64,000 nucleotides of DNA from Acidobacteriota bacterium (GTDB taxonomy: Bacteria; Acidobacteriota; Polarisedimenticolia; J045), in NCBI GenBank assembly GCA_017994815.1, contig JAGOJY010000016.1, positions 27,564 through 91,563 of the forward strand, read 5' to 3'. A model generated the notes under the pieces. The model made no database searches. It saw only the letters and a program-made list of their open reading frames with translations, and was not told the origin of the DNA. Positions within the stretch are counted from its first letter, which is position 1; every line of letters begins with the position of its first letter. Made by a program: the position numbers and the translations under genes. Below are positions 28,277 to 47,221 of the stretch, piece after piece.

Positions 28277-29431
28277 TCAGATCCGCTCGAGGATGTGGAC
28301 CACCGTGGAGGCGCCGGTGCCGCCCATGTTCTGGGTCAGGCCCCAGCGCGCGTTCTTGACCTGCCGCGCGCCGCACTCGCCGCGGAGCTGCAGCACCGCC
28401 TCGCGGATCTGCGCGATCCCGGTCGCGCCGACGGGGTGGCCCTTGGACTTCAGGCCGCCCGAGGGATTGACCGGGATCTTGCCGTCCAGCGCGGTCATGC
28501 CGGATTCGGCGGCGGCGCCGCCGTGCCCGCGGTCGGCCAGCCCGAGCGCCTCGATGACCATGATCTCGGCGATCGTGAAACAGTCGTGGACCTCGCAGAA
28601 CGAGAGCTTGTCCGGGCCGACGCCGGCCTGCCGGTAGGCGTCCTCGGCCGCGCGCGCGGTGGACGCGAGGAAGGTCATGTCCGCGCGGTCGTGCAGCGCG
28701 ATCGAGTCGGTGCGGTGGGACGAGCCGGCGACCCGTACCACCGCGCGGCCGAGCTGGCGCGCGACCTCGATCGGCGCGAGGACGACCGCCGCCGCGCCGT
28801 CGGTGATCGGCGAGCAGTCGAGAAGGCGCAGCGGGTCGGCGACCATCGCCGCGTTCAGCACCTGCTCGGCGGTGACCTTCATCCGGAACTGCGCCAGGTC
28901 GTTCAGCAGGCCGTTGGCGTGGTTCTTCACCGCGACCTGGGCCAACTGCTTGCGGGTCGTCCCGTACCGGTGCATGTGCAGCCGCGCCATCATCGCGTAC
29001 AGGCCGGGGAACGTGATCCCCTGGTAGCACTCGTACTCCTGGTCCGCGGCGGTGGACAGGGCGTAGGTCGCGGCGCCGCCGTCCACGTCGGTCATCTTCT
29101 CGACGCCCGTGGCCAGCACGATGTCGTGCGCGCCGGAGGCCACCGCGAGGTAGGCCTGGCGGAACGACAGGCCGCCCGAGGCGCAGGCGGACTCGACGCG
29201 CGTGCCGGGGATCGGGCCCATGCCGAGCTGGTCGGCCAACAGCGCGCCGAGGTGCTCCTGCCCGACGAACAGCCCGCCGCTCATGCAGCCGACGTACATC
29301 GCGTCCACGCGATCCACGCCGGCGTCGGCGATCGCCTGCAGCGCGGCCTCGGTCCAGATGTCGCGGTGGGATTTCTCCCACAACTCACCCCAGCGGTTCA
29401 TTCCCACGCCGATGACGGCAACCTCGCGCAT
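28277..29431 (-). CDS. Acetyl-CoA C-acetyltransferase (thiolase), archaeal-type complex member
   Basis: This 384-residue enzyme starts at ATG 29431 with GGAGATG upstream. It has the nucleophilic cysteine in [13 protein letters not shown] and the HPVGATG motif. The usual C-terminal CGGGG-type loop is replaced by QNMGGTGAS, as in the SCP-x/archaeal-like thiolase subfamily. It should condense two acetyl-CoA to acetoacetyl-CoA. The order HMG-CoA synthase, thiolase, DUF35 matches the archaeal mevalonate-entry complex. Confidence 0.9.
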   Translation of the reverse strand: MREVAVIGVGMNRWGELWEKSHRDIWTEAALQAIADAGVDRVDAMYVGCMSGGLFVGQEHLGALLADQLGMGPIPGTRVESACASGGLSFRQAYLAVASGAHDIVLATGVEKMTDVDGGAATYALSTAADQEYECYQGITFPGLYAMMARLHMHRYGTTRKQLAQVAVKNHANGLLNDLAQFRMKVTAEQVLNAAMVADPLRLLDCSPITDGAAAVVLAPIEVARQLGRAVVRVAGSSHRTDSIALHDRADMTFLASTARAAEDAYRQAGVGPDKLSFCEVHDCFTIAEIMVIEALGLADRGHGGAAAESGMTALDGKIPVNPSGGLKSKGHPVGATGIAQIREAVLQLRGECGARQVKNARWGLTQNMGGTGASTVVHILERI

Positions 29432-29445
29432 CGTTCATCTCCGGC

Positions 29446-29468
29446 GGGCCGCCCGCGGCGGCCCCTAC
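29446..29468. repeat. GC palindrome between HMG-CoA synthase and thiolase genes
   Basis: GGGCCGCC followed closely by GGCGGCCCCTAC. It differs by one base from the copy at 33189-33211. It lies within the 39-base gap between two genes of an apparent operon, so it should be transcribed and fold as a hairpin. Confidence 0.65.
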
Positions 29469-29470
29469 TC

Positions 29471-30520
29471 TTACTCGGCCTTGCGGATCTTGCCGCGGAA
29501 CTTGGCGTACGTGCCGTAGTCGATGTAGCGCGGCGCGTTCTCGAGCTGCGAGCGCGTGTGCGTGGCCATGTCGCGGACCTCGTCGATGCGGTCCATGACG
29601 CGCCAGATGAAGCCGTCGCTGCCCGCGCCGGAGCCGTAGCTGACCATCAGCACGCGGTCGCCCGGCTTGGCCACGTCGAGCACGGCGGTCAACCCGATCG
29701 GCGAGGCCCCGGAGTAGGTGTTGCCGAGCGTCGGCGAGAGCAGGCCCTGCTCGTACTGGGCCTTGGTGAAGCCGAGCTCCTCGGCGGCCCGGGCCGGGAA
29801 CTTGCCGTTGGGCTGGTGGAACACCGCCCAGCGGAAGTCCTTGGGGGTCGCGCCGGCCTTCTGCATCAGGCCCTGCGCGCAGCTCAGCGTGTGCTTGAAG
29901 TACGCCGGCTCGCCCGTGAAGCGCCCGGCGTGGCGCGGGTAGAACTGGTACTCGCGGCGCCAGAAGTCAGGCGTGTCGGTCATGTACGAGTAGGTGTCCT
30001 CGCACAGCGCGACGAGCCGCTCGCGGCCGAAGACGAACGCCGCCGCGCCGGCCGACGCCGAGTACTCCAGCGCGTCGCCGGGCGCGCCCTGCGAGGTGTC
30101 GGCGCCGATCCCCATCGCGTAGTCCATCTGCCCGGCCTTGACCAAAGACAGCGCGACGAACATCCCCTCGCTGCCGGCCTTGCACGCGAACTCGAAGTCG
30201 GCGCAGTGGATCTCCGGTGTGGCGCCGATCGCCTCGGCGACGACGGTCCCCGACGGCTTCACCGCGTAGGGGTGCGACTCGGAGCCGATGTAGATCGCGC
30301 CGATGCGCGCCGGGTCGATGCCGGCGCGGCGGATCGCGTGGCGCGCGGCCTCGACCGACATCGTGATCGTGTCCTGGTCGGGCGCGGGGACCGACTTCTC
30401 GCGCAGGTTCAGGCCCCGCTTGTAGGTCGGGGCGTCGGCGCCCCAGACCTTGGCGATCTCCTCGACCTTGATCCTGTGGCGCGGCACGTACGCGCCGTAA
30501 CCGACGATCCCGACGTCCAT
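29471..30520 (-). CDS. Hydroxymethylglutaryl-CoA synthase, archaeal type
   Basis: This 349-residue enzyme starts at ATG 30520. The N-terminal [20 protein letters not shown] is characteristic of archaeal-type HMG-CoA synthases. The active-site Cys113 lies in [12 protein letters not shown] and the His235 in [28 protein letters not shown] follows. It joins acetoacetyl-CoA and acetyl-CoA to HMG-CoA, the entry of the mevalonate pathway. Neither HMG-CoA reductase nor later mevalonate genes are in the window. A good promoter precedes it. Confidence 0.92.
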   Translation of the reverse strand: MDVGIVGYGAYVPRHRIKVEEIAKVWGADAPTYKRGLNLREKSVPAPDQDTITMSVEAARHAIRRAGIDPARIGAIYIGSESHPYAVKPSGTVVAEAIGATPEIHCADFEFACKAGSEGMFVALSLVKAGQMDYAMGIGADTSQGAPGDALEYSASAGAAAFVFGRERLVALCEDTYSYMTDTPDFWRREYQFYPRHAGRFTGEPAYFKHTLSCAQGLMQKAGATPKDFRWAVFHQPNGKFPARAAEELGFTKAQYEQGLLSPTLGNTYSGASPIGLTAVLDVAKPGDRVLMVSYGSGAGSDGFIWRVMDRIDEVRDMATHTRSQLENAPRYIDYGTYAKFRGKIRKAE

Positions 30521-30560
30521 GCTGGTCTCCTGGGGGCCGGAGGTGCCCGGCCGGACAACA

Positions 30561-30582
30561 GGGGCCGCGCTGGGCGGCCCTA
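30561..30582. repeat. GC palindrome in the HMG-CoA synthase promoter region
   Basis: GGGCCGC and GCGGCCC form a 7-bp stem around five bases, then CTAA. It lies between the -10 box of the HMG-CoA synthase promoter and the ATG, so the transcript leader would fold here. Confidence 0.55.
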
Positions 30583-30590
30583 ATCGCGAC

Positions 30591-30619
30591 TTAGTACCCT
30601 TTTTTCCGAACCCGGTCAA
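30591..30619 (-). promoter_or_regulatory. Housekeeping-type promoter for the HMG-CoA synthase operon
   Basis: On the minus strand TTGACC (30614-30619) and TACTAA (30591-30596) are 17 bases apart, the best sigma-70 match I found in the window. It lies about 70 bases before the start codon. Confidence 0.65.
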
Positions 30620-30642
30620 CCCAACACGTTTGCAAAGAGAGG

Positions 30643-31086
30643 TTAGTGCTCGTCCTCGGGCTCCGGGTCGATGCCGCGCTCGTGCAGGATCTCGCGCGCG
30701 TGGAACACCACGAACGGGTTGACGTCGAACAGCACGGCCGCGGTCTCGGGCGGTGCGTCCACCAGCACGCGCAGACCGAGCGGGTGCCGCCCGGCCTCGT
30801 CGATCAGCTCGTCGGCGGACCGCGGCCCGCGCCGGGCGGCCGGCCCGTACCACGCCTCGTCCGGCGGGTCGTGTTCGCGGGTGGCCCGGCAGTGCTCCTC
30901 CAGCGCGGACTTGCCCTCCGCGGTGGCGAGCACGCCGCGCGCCGTCTCGACGACGGACGGGTGGACGCCAAAAACGATGGCCACGCACTCGAGCTGACCC
31001 TGCTGGAAGAACTGGAGGCTCTCCGGCCGCGACGCGAGCCGGTCGAAGACAGTGAAGACTTCCGGGGGAACAGGCCGTGCGGCCAT
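30643..31086 (-). CDS. Conserved-looking hypothetical protein, soluble
   Basis: This 147-residue protein starts at ATG 31086. It is helix-rich, with no signal peptide or membrane segment. Features are [20 protein letters not shown], a [15 protein letters not shown] turn and a C-terminal [21 protein letters not shown], which look like two related halves: V[HN]P[SF]V ..AR. occurs in both. That may be an internal duplication. No family is recognised. The 178 bases to the rho stop hold two inverted repeats but no clear terminator. Confidence 0.65.
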   Translation of the reverse strand: MAARPVPPEVFTVFDRLASRPESLQFFQQGQLECVAIVFGVHPSVVETARGVLATAEGKSALEEHCRATREHDPPDEAWYGPAARRGPRSADELIDEAGRHPLGLRVLVDAPPETAAVLFDVNPFVVFHAREILHERGIDPEPEDEH

Positions 31087-31203
31087 CGGCGCCTCCTCCC
31101 GTGCGCCCTGCGCCCAAGAGCCCAGGATCCCGTCGGGCGGCCCCACCTTACGCCCGACCGGGGGCCGTGTCACCTGTTCAGGGAATGACCAACCCGCCGC
31201 GTT

Positions 31204-31263
31204 TCCCGGCCCCGGGAAACCCAACGGCTTCAGGAACTTGCCGCGACTTGACTTTGGTCAAGC
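31204..31263 (-). terminator. Inverted repeats after rho, possible termination or processing region
   Basis: CTTGAC/GTCAAG with a 4-base loop lies immediately after the rho stop, and GTTTCCCGG/CCGGGAAAC lies further on, near 31200-31220. Neither is followed by a T-run on the minus strand, so intrinsic termination is uncertain. Confidence 0.3.
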
Positions 31264-31264
31264 C

Positions 31265-32512
31265 TCACGCGGCGATGTTCTCCAGGAACTCGGCGTTCGA
31301 TGTGGTCTTGCGCAGGCGGTCGAGCAGGAGTTCCATCGCCTCGACCTGGTTCATCTGGTCCAGCGCCTTGCGCAGGATCCAGATCCGCCGCAGCTGCTCG
31401 TCGGGGATCAGAAGCTCTTCCTTGCGGGTCCCGGAGCGGGCGACGTCCATCGACGGGAAGACCCGGCGGTCCGACAGCTCGCGGTCGAGGTGGATCTCCA
31501 TGTTCCCGGTGCCCTTGAACTCCTCGTAGATCACCTCGTCCATCCGCGAGCCGGTGTCCACGAGCGCCGTGGCCATGATCGTCAGCGAGCCGCCCTCCTC
31601 GGCCTTGCGCGCGGTGCCGAAGAACTTCTTCGGCCGCGCCAGCGCCGCCGCGTCGATGCCGCCGGAGAGGATCTTGCCGGTCGTCGGCTGGATCGCGTTG
31701 TAAGCCCGGGCGAGGCGCGTGATCGAGTCGAGCAGGATCACGACGTCGCGGCCGAACTCGACCATCCGCTTGGCGCGCTCGAGCACGATCTCCGCGACCT
31801 GGATGTGCCGGCTGGCCGGCTCATCGAACGTGGAGGCGACGACCTCGCCGCGCACCGTGCGCTGCATGTCGGTCACCTCTTCCGGGCGCTCGTCGATCAA
31901 CAGCACGATCAGCGTCACTTCCGGGTGGTTCTCGGCCAACGCTTGCGCGATCGCCTGCAGGAACATCGTCTTGCCGGTGCGCGGCGGGGCGACGATCACG
32001 CCGCGCTGGCCCTTGCCGATCGGCGCGAGCAGGTCGATCACGCGGCCGGTGAGGTTCTCGCGCGTGGTCTCCATCTTGAGCGCCATGTCCGGGTGCCAGG
32101 GCGTCAGCTCCTCGAACTTCTTCGTGCGCCCGGTCTGGTTCACGTCCAGCGACTGGATCGACTCGACCTCCTGCAGCGCGAAGTACTTCTCGCCGCGGCG
32201 CGGCGGGCGCAGGGGGCCGGTGACGAGGTCGCCGGTGTCGATCTTGTAGCGCCGCACGAGGCTGGGCGAGACGTAAACGTCGTCCGGCCCGGGCAGGTAC
32301 GAGTGCTCGGGCGAGCGCAGGAACCCGTACCCCTCGGGCAGCAGTTCCAAAACGCCGCGGGCGACCACCCGCTCGCTGCGGCGCACGCGCTCGGAGACGA
32401 TCCGGTGAACCAGCTCCTGGCGGCGGATCTGCGACACGCCCTCGATCTGCATCGAGCGCGCGAGCCGCGCGAGCTGGCCGATGCCCATCTGCTTGAGTTC
32501 CGCGACCTGCAT
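31265..32512 (-). CDS. rho: Transcription termination factor Rho
   Basis: This 415-residue RNA-dependent ATPase starts at ATG 32512. It has the N-terminal Rho helical domain ([20 protein letters not shown]), an RNA-binding cold-shock-like domain ([20 protein letters not shown]) and an ATPase with Walker A APPRTGKT and Walker B-type [16 protein letters not shown]. The primary-site residues are typical. It starts five bases after the engB stop, so it is probably co-transcribed with the tig-clp-lon-engB group. Confidence 0.97.
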   Translation of the reverse strand: MQVAELKQMGIGQLARLARSMQIEGVSQIRRQELVHRIVSERVRRSERVVARGVLELLPEGYGFLRSPEHSYLPGPDDVYVSPSLVRRYKIDTGDLVTGPLRPPRRGEKYFALQEVESIQSLDVNQTGRTKKFEELTPWHPDMALKMETTRENLTGRVIDLLAPIGKGQRGVIVAPPRTGKTMFLQAIAQALAENHPEVTLIVLLIDERPEEVTDMQRTVRGEVVASTFDEPASRHIQVAEIVLERAKRMVEFGRDVVILLDSITRLARAYNAIQPTTGKILSGGIDAAALARPKKFFGTARKAEEGGSLTIMATALVDTGSRMDEVIYEEFKGTGNMEIHLDRELSDRRVFPSMDVARSGTRKEELLIPDEQLRRIWILRKALDQMNQVEAMELLLDRLRKTTSNAEFLENIAA

Positions 32513-32517
32513 GTGCC

Positions 32518-33114
32518 TCACTCCGCTTCGAAGACGTGGCCGAGCAGCGTGCGGAGCTGCCGCACGCCGGACCCGGTCACGGACGATGTCGCCGCGATCA
32601 GCGTGTCGGGCGGCAGGCCGAACGCGCGCCGCACCGCCGCCGCCGACCGCGACACCTTCGAGCCCGAGACCTTGTCGGCCTTGGTCAGGACGATCCCCGT
32701 CGGGACCTCGCGCTCGGCGAGCAGCTCGCCGATCTCGTGGTCCACCTTCATCGGCTCGTGCCGGACGTCGATCAGCTGCAGCGCGAGCACGAGCGGGTCG
32801 GGCGCGCGCTCGAGGTAACCGCGGACGAGTTGCTTCCAACCCTCGCGGACGTCGCGCGAGATCTTGGCGTAGCCGTAGCCCGGCAAGTCCACGAGGTAGT
32901 AGCGCTCGTCGAGCAGGTAGAAGTGGATCTGCCGCGTGCGGCCGGGGTCCTTGCTGACGCGGGCGAGGCTCGGCCGCCCGAGCAGCGCGTTCAGGAGGCT
33001 CGACTTGCCGACGTTGGAGCGGCCGAGCAGAGCGATCTCCGGCCGACCGTCCCGTGGGAACTGGTCCGGCTGCGCGGCGACGTGCGCCAGTTCGACCGTG
33101 CGCGGCGTGTTCAT
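32518..33114 (-). CDS. engB: Ribosome biogenesis GTPase EngB (YsxC)
   Basis: This 198-residue GTPase has G1 GRSNVGKS, G3 DLPGYG and G4 TKAD. The family marker ARVSKDPGRTRQIHFY and the small size identify the EngB group, which assists 50S subunit maturation. It lies downstream of lon, as in many bacteria, and directly upstream of rho. Confidence 0.95.
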   Translation of the reverse strand: MNTPRTVELAHVAAQPDQFPRDGRPEIALLGRSNVGKSSLLNALLGRPSLARVSKDPGRTRQIHFYLLDERYYLVDLPGYGYAKISRDVREGWKQLVRGYLERAPDPLVLALQLIDVRHEPMKVDHEIGELLAEREVPTGIVLTKADKVSGSKVSRSAAAVRRAFGLPPDTLIAATSSVTGSGVRQLRTLLGHVFEAE

Positions 33115-33188
33115 GCCGGCTGCGAGTCCTCGTTCCTGTCATCGGTTCGCCGCCCGCTGGTGCCGGGCAGGTCGCCAGGTTCGATTCG

Positions 33189-33211
33189 GGCCGCCTGCGG
33201 CGGCCCCTACA
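33189..33211. repeat. GC palindrome between lon and engB
   Basis: GGGCCGCC and GGCGGCCCCTAC in an inverted arrangement, one mismatch from the copy at 29446-29468. It sits in the 118-base gap between lon and engB. Confidence 0.65.
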
Positions 33212-33232
33212 AGTTTGCGTCGCGCCGTGGAG

Positions 33233-35617
<2,385 letters not shown>

Positions 35618-35675
35618 GTCCCCGCGTGCCGGACCCAACCGGCGCGGGGCGGGGCCAGGGCCCCGCCCCCGCGAA

Positions 35676-36938
<1,263 letters not shown>

Positions 36939-36974
36939 GCTGCGCTTCCCCTTACCCTGGTGTGCGGCCCTGAT

Positions 36975-37580
36975 TCAAGGACGGTTGGTGATCACCTGGT
37001 CGATCAGTCCGTATTCCAGGGATTCCTTGGCCGAGAGGAACTTGTCCCGGTCGGTGTCGCGGCTGACGGCGTCCAACGTCTGGCCGGTGTGCCGGACGAG
37101 GATCTCGTTCAGCCGCTCTTTCAAGCGCAGGATTTCCCGCGCCTGGATGTCGATGTCGGTCGCCTGCCCGCCGAGCCCGTAGGTGTGGGGCTGGTGGATC
37201 AGGATCCGCGAGTTCGGCAGCGCCGAACGCTTGCCCTTCGCGCCGGCCGCGAGGAGAACCGCGGCCATCGAGGCCGCCTGCCCGACGCAGATCGTGTTCA
37301 CCGCCGGCTTCACGAACTGCATCGTGTCGTAGATCGCGAGGCCGGCGGTGACCGACCCGCCCGGGCTGTTGATGTACAGGAAGATGTCGCGATCCGGGTC
37401 TTCGGCCTCCAGGAACAAGAGCTGCGCGATGACGAGGTTGCTGACGAGATCGTCGATCGGGCTGCCCAGGAAGATGATGTGGTCCTTCAGCAGCCGGGAA
37501 AAAATGTCCCAGGTGCGCTCGCCGCGGGGCGTTTGCTCGACCACATACGGCCACGGAATGGAAGAGCCGCGAACTTCCAT
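36975..37580 (-). CDS. clpP: ATP-dependent Clp protease proteolytic subunit
   Basis: This 201-residue serine peptidase uses ATG 37580, with GAGG upstream; GTG 37586 is in frame. The catalytic triad is Ser104 in [10 protein letters not shown], His129 in RILIHQPH and Asp175 in SRDTDRDKF. The mature start after processing cannot be placed. It forms the barrel with ClpX. Confidence 0.97.
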   Translation of the reverse strand: MEVRGSSIPWPYVVEQTPRGERTWDIFSRLLKDHIIFLGSPIDDLVSNLVIAQLLFLEAEDPDRDIFLYINSPGGSVTAGLAIYDTMQFVKPAVNTICVGQAASMAAVLLAAGAKGKRSALPNSRILIHQPHTYGLGGQATDIDIQAREILRLKERLNEILVRHTGQTLDAVSRDTDRDKFLSAKESLEYGLIDQVITNRP

Positions 37581-37589
37581 CTCCACCTC

Positions 37590-38885
37590 TCAGAGAATCT
37601 TAGACCGGGCATATAGCCAGTCAAGACACTTGCGCCGCAGAACTTCCCCGGCGAGGGACTCGTACTCGCCGTCCTGCTTGAGGCGCGCCCGCAGCTTGTC
37701 CGGCTCGAGCCCGGCCTCCTTGGCCAGGGCGCCGATCACGGCATCGACCTCGGCGCGCTCGACCTCCAGCTTCTCCTTGCGGGCGATGGCGTCGAGCAGG
37801 ATCGTTTCCCGCACGCCGCGCTCCGCCCGCCCCCGTTCGCTCTCGATGATCTGGTCCCAGTCCACCTTCACCTGGTCCGGCTGGAGGCCGCGGGCCTGCA
37901 GTTCGCGGCCGATCCGCTCCAGGCGCTCGCCGTGCTCCTGGTCCAGGAGCGCCGGGGGCACGTCGAACGGGTTGCGGTCCAAAAGCGCGTCCACCAGCCG
38001 CTGGCGCGCGACGTGGTCGGCCTCGGCGTTCTTGTTGAGCTCGAGGATCGAGCGGACCTTCTCGCGCATCTCGGCGAGGTTCTCGCCGAGCTGGAGCTGG
38101 CGCGCCAGCTCGTCGTTCAGTTCCGGCGTGCGGGCCTCTTTCAGCGCCTTCACGGTGCCCTTGAAGTACACCAGCTTGCCGCGGAGCCGCTCCTCGGGAT
38201 GGTCGTCGGGGAACGGGACCTCGAAGATGAACTCCTCGTCGGGGCGGCGGCCGGTCAGGCCGCGGTCCAGCTCGGGCGGGTTGCCCGGCTCGCCGATCTT
38301 CAGCAGCCGGAGCTTGCGCTCCAGGACCGGCGGCTGCCCGAGTTCCGCGGCCTCCATGTCGACGGCGATCAGGTCGCCCGGTGCGCTGGCGCGGTCCGGG
38401 ATGTCGATGAGCTGGGTCTGCGACTGGCGCAGCCGCTCCAGCTCGGACTCGACCTCCGCCGGCTCGACTTCGACGGCGGAGCGCGTCACCGTGACGCCGA
38501 CGTAGTCCTGCGGATCGATCGGCGGGAGCACGTCGACGCGCAGGGTGAACCGGTAGTCCTCGCCCTCGCGGGCGTGCTCGGGGTGGTCGCGGCCCTCGCC
38601 GGTCTCGACCACCACGCCGCCGCGGACCGGCCGCAGATCCTCGCGGCGCAGCGCTTCCAGGGCGAAGGTGTCGAGGATCCGCTCGGTCGCCGCGTGGGCC
38701 AGCTCGTCGCCCAGGCGCCGGCGGATCATCTCCTCGGGCACCTTCCCCGGCCGGAACCCCGGGATCTTGACCTCCTTGCGGTGCTCGCGCAGGACGTCCT
38801 GGAACACGCTTTCCACGTCCGTCGCGGGGACTTCCACCACGACCCGCTTGCGCACCTGTGAGAGCGACGTGAGCTCGGTCTTCAT
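37590..38885 (-). CDS. tig: Trigger factor chaperone
   Basis: This 431-residue chaperone starts at ATG 38885, nine bases before clpP. The N-terminal ribosome-binding domain has the signature GFRPGKVPEEMIRRR, followed by the PPIase domain (GDLIAVDMEA ... FIFEVPF) and the helical C-terminal arms. It meets nascent chains at the ribosome exit. The leader lacks a strong Shine-Dalgarno; an A-rich stretch (TAAAGAAAAG) is directly upstream of the ATG. Confidence 0.96.
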   Translation of the reverse strand: MKTELTSLSQVRKRVVVEVPATDVESVFQDVLREHRKEVKIPGFRPGKVPEEMIRRRLGDELAHAATERILDTFALEALRREDLRPVRGGVVVETGEGRDHPEHAREGEDYRFTLRVDVLPPIDPQDYVGVTVTRSAVEVEPAEVESELERLRQSQTQLIDIPDRASAPGDLIAVDMEAAELGQPPVLERKLRLLKIGEPGNPPELDRGLTGRRPDEEFIFEVPFPDDHPEERLRGKLVYFKGTVKALKEARTPELNDELARQLQLGENLAEMREKVRSILELNKNAEADHVARQRLVDALLDRNPFDVPPALLDQEHGERLERIGRELQARGLQPDQVKVDWDQIIESERGRAERGVRETILLDAIARKEKLEVERAEVDAVIGALAKEAGLEPDKLRARLKQDGEYESLAGEVLRRKCLDWLYARSKIL

Positions 38886-38981
38886 CTTTTCTTTAGGGAC
38901 CCCGGTTCTCCTGACGCCGGCTACAGTTTGACCCACAACCGCGCCGGCCGCCCACCGGGGGGCCGGCGGCCGGCCCGCGGC

Positions 38982-39067
38982 TGGTGCGAAAGGGGGGACT
39001 CGAACCCCCACGGCCAGAGGCCACGAGATCCTAAGTCTCGCGCGTCTACCAGTTCCGCCACTTTCGC
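38982..39067 (-). tRNA. tRNA-Leu (anticodon UAG)
   Basis: The minus strand folds as a long-variable-arm tRNA of 86 bases including an encoded CCA at its 3' end. The acceptor begins GCGAAAG. The anticodon stem CGAGA/TCTCG holds loop CTTAGGA, giving anticodon TAG (Leu, CUA codons). The T-arm has GGTTCGAGTCC. It lies just upstream of tig on the same strand. Confidence 0.95.
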
Positions 39068-39082
39068 GGCCGACCCGAGACG

Positions 39083-39111
39083 ATTTTGAGGCGTTTCGGG
39101 GACCGCTCCAA
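39083..39111 (-). promoter_or_regulatory. Possible promoter for tRNA-Leu
   Basis: On the minus strand TTGGAG (39106-39111) and CAAAAT (39083-39088) are 17 bases apart, ending 16 bases before the mature tRNA. Both boxes are partial matches. Confidence 0.4.
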
Positions 39112-39196
39112 CCTCTCCGGGGGGCGCGAAGTGGGGCCGCCCGCCCCCAGCCGCTACAATCGCGTTGCCCGGGCGTAACAGCCGAGAAGACACTCC

Positions 39197-40540
39197 ATGA
39201 GCGCCCCCGGTCGCATCCCCCGCGTTCCCGCCGACTCCGCGCGGGGCGGCATCGCCCCGGCCTCCCCCGTCGTGCCGTTCCGCCCGCGCCGGACGCCGCT
39301 TCGCGCGGCGGTGCGGGAGTCGATCTTCGTCGCGCTCGCGGTGCTGCCGGCCCTCCTGGTGGCGGTCGCGGCCCACTCCCGGGTGGCCGGCGCCGACCTG
39401 CCCTGGGACCGCTGGTTCGATGCCGACATCCCGCGGGTCGTGGCGGCGCTGACCCATCCCCTGGAGAGCGAGTCCCGGACCAACGTCCACCCGGCTTTCA
39501 CGGTCCTGTTCTCGCCGCCGGTGCTGCTCGCCGACGCGTTGACCGGGGGCGCCGCGGCGCCGCTCATGATCGCGGTGCTGATGGCCCTGGCGGGAGCGGG
39601 GCTGGTCCTGTCGTTCTACGCCCTGCAGCGCAGCCTCGGCTCGGGGCCGGGCGAGTCGGCGACATTCTGCCTTCTGGCGACGCAGGCCGCGGGGTTCGTG
39701 TTCTGGGCCGGCGTGCCGGAAACGTTCCTCGTCGGCGCGCCCACGTTGGTGCTCTCGCTGTGGCTCGCCGCCCGCGCCGACCGCGACCGGCCTCCCGGCG
39801 CGCCGGCGAGCGCCGCGGTCAGCGCGCTGACGCTGGCGATCACGATCACGAACTGGGCCGCCGGGCTCTTGGCCACGTTCCTGGTCCACCCGCGGCGGCG
39901 CGCGCTGGCGATCTCGGCCATGGCCCTCGGCGCCGTCGGCGGCCTGAACGTCGTCCAGAACTGGCTCTTCCCGCCCTCGGGGCTGATCGGCAACATCGTC
40001 CTGCAGCACGAGCTGCGCTACGTGCCCGGGGAGGGCGGCCCGTGGCCCGTGCTCCGGGCGGCCGTCGTCCACACGTTCGCGGCACCCGCGCTGTACCTCG
40101 AGCCGATCGGCGAAACGGACAAGATCGCCGTGCGGATGCAGGACTCCGCGCTCGGCTCGGCCGGTACCTGGGGTGCGGCGGCCGCAACGGGGTGGGTCGC
40201 GCTGCTTGCGCTCGGCGGCTGGGGTTTCGTCCGGCTCCGGCAGTACCCGCGCTTCCGCATCGCCTGTGCCGGCCTGCTCGCGATGCAGCTCGGACTGCAC
40301 CTGTTCTACGGGCGCGAGACGTTCCTCTACGCGCCGCACTTCCTCGCCGTGCTGCTGCCGCTCGCCGCCCTCGCGGTGCGCACCCCGGCGCGCCGCGTGG
40401 CGCTCGCGCTCGCGTTGCTCGTGGCTGCGTGCGGCGCGCTCGACAACTGGCGCCAGCTCGACGCGGCCGTGGCCCTGAGCCACGTGCCGGAAACCGGTGG
40501 AACACCCGGTGGAACACCTGTCCCCGGGCCTCCCTTCTAG
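39197..40540 (+). CDS. Polytopic membrane protein of unknown function, glycosyltransferase-like topology
   Basis: This 447-residue protein starts at ATG 39197 after a basic proline-rich N-terminus. About nine to ten hydrophobic helices follow. An early extracytoplasmic loop has DADIPRVVAALTHPLESESR, and a later loop carries GRETFLYAPHFLAVLLPL. The aspartate in the first loop and the overall pattern recall GT-C type membrane glycosyltransferases, but no diagnostic motif is present. The C-terminus ends in a short GGTPGGTP duplication. It is convergent with the beta-lactamase gene, with 34 bases between stops. Confidence 0.7.
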   Translation: MSAPGRIPRVPADSARGGIAPASPVVPFRPRRTPLRAAVRESIFVALAVLPALLVAVAAHSRVAGADLPWDRWFDADIPRVVAALTHPLESESRTNVHPAFTVLFSPPVLLADALTGGAAAPLMIAVLMALAGAGLVLSFYALQRSLGSGPGESATFCLLATQAAGFVFWAGVPETFLVGAPTLVLSLWLAARADRDRPPGAPASAAVSALTLAITITNWAAGLLATFLVHPRRRALAISAMALGAVGGLNVVQNWLFPPSGLIGNIVLQHELRYVPGEGGPWPVLRAAVVHTFAAPALYLEPIGETDKIAVRMQDSALGSAGTWGAAAATGWVALLALGGWGFVRLRQYPRFRIACAGLLAMQLGLHLFYGRETFLYAPHFLAVLLPLAALAVRTPARRVALALALLVAACGALDNWRQLDAAVALSHVPETGGTPGGTPVPGPPF

Positions 40541-40574
40541 TGGCCTCTGGTCGCCCGGAAACAGCAGCCGCGAT

Positions 40575-41378
40575 TCACGGGGACGGGGCCTGGGCCAGTC
40601 CCCACCAGCCGTGCTGGCGCAGCAGTTCGGCGGTGGCTGCGCGGGCTTCGATGCCCCAGGCGCCTTCGCCGCGCATGAAGGTCGCGAACACCGCCTGCCG
40701 ATCGCCGCGGTGCACGTGGCCGACGAACCAGCCGTGCGGCGGGCGTCCCTCGAACTGGCAGCTGCCGGTCTTGCCGCTCCACGACCACCCCGGCGCCTCT
40801 TCCTGCACCAGCAGCCGGCGCACCGTGGCGGCGGCCGCCGGTTTCACCGGCAGCTGGTCGCGATAGAGCCGGGCGAGGAAATCGAGCTGCTCGCGCGGGC
40901 TGATGGCGAGGCTGTTGCCGAGCCAGAACTGGTCGATGCCGCCGCTGGTGTCGCGGTTGCCGTAGTCGAACCTGTCGAGGTAGGAACGCATGCGCTCCGG
41001 CCCGATCGCGCGCGCCAGCTCCTGGAAGCACGGGACGCACGAGGTCCGCAGGGCCTCGCCGAGCTGCATGTCCTTGTTCCACTCGGTTCGCCGCCGCGGC
41101 TGCCCGTCGTAGCGGAACACGTGCCGCTCGTCCTCCAGCACACCGCTGTCGAGCCCGATCAGGGCATTGGGGATCTTGAACGTCGAGCAGGGGCTGGAGC
41201 GCTCGTCGCACAGCGTGCCCCAGGTCAGCGACTCGCCGCTGCCGAGATCGAGCAGGAGGAAGCAGCCGGCGCGCCCCTTGAAGCTGGGCCCGGCATCGAT
41301 GGCCCGTGCCGGGCCCGCGTTGCAGGAGACCAAAAGGGCCGGACCGGCCAGCGCGCACAGGATCGCCACGGCTCGCAT
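40575..41378 (-). CDS. Class D (OXA-type) beta-lactamase, probable lipoprotein
   Basis: This 267-residue enzyme starts at ATG 41378. The three active-site elements are intact: STFK (Ser65, Lys68), SxV as SCV (Ser113-Val115), the YGN motif at 139-141, and KTG (203-205). The lysine of STFK is the one carboxylated in class D enzymes. WFVGHVHRG follows the KTG motif, as in OXA proteins. The signal peptide ends at VSC, a plausible lipobox. Penicillin hydrolysis is expected from the motifs. It could alternatively be a BlaR1-like sensor, but no membrane-signalling domain is attached. It is divergent from the giant kinase gene. Confidence 0.92.
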   Translation of the reverse strand: MRAVAILCALAGPALLVSCNAGPARAIDAGPSFKGRAGCFLLLDLGSGESLTWGTLCDERSSPCSTFKIPNALIGLDSGVLEDERHVFRYDGQPRRRTEWNKDMQLGEALRTSCVPCFQELARAIGPERMRSYLDRFDYGNRDTSGGIDQFWLGNSLAISPREQLDFLARLYRDQLPVKPAAAATVRRLLVQEEAPGWSWSGKTGSCQFEGRPPHGWFVGHVHRGDRQAVFATFMRGEGAWGIEARAATAELLRQHGWWGLAQAPSP

Positions 41379-41518
41379 CGCGGCAGGATACGCTAACCGC
41401 CGGGTAATGACCGGCCGTTCAACATTTGGCGGCGGGAGAACCGGCTCCGTGCCAGAATTTGCCCGGTCCTTGCGGCGAACGCCCGTCCGCCGCGCCACCC
41501 GTCCAACGAGGTCGCCGG

Positions 41519-47220
<5,702 letters not shown>

Positions 47221-47221
<1 letters not shown>

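Noticed and set aside
31248..31263. TTGACC in the CTTGAC/GTCAAG inverted repeat as a -35 for the 31086 gene
   Set aside because: No acceptable -10 lies at 16-18 bases. The palindrome is better read as a hairpin after rho.
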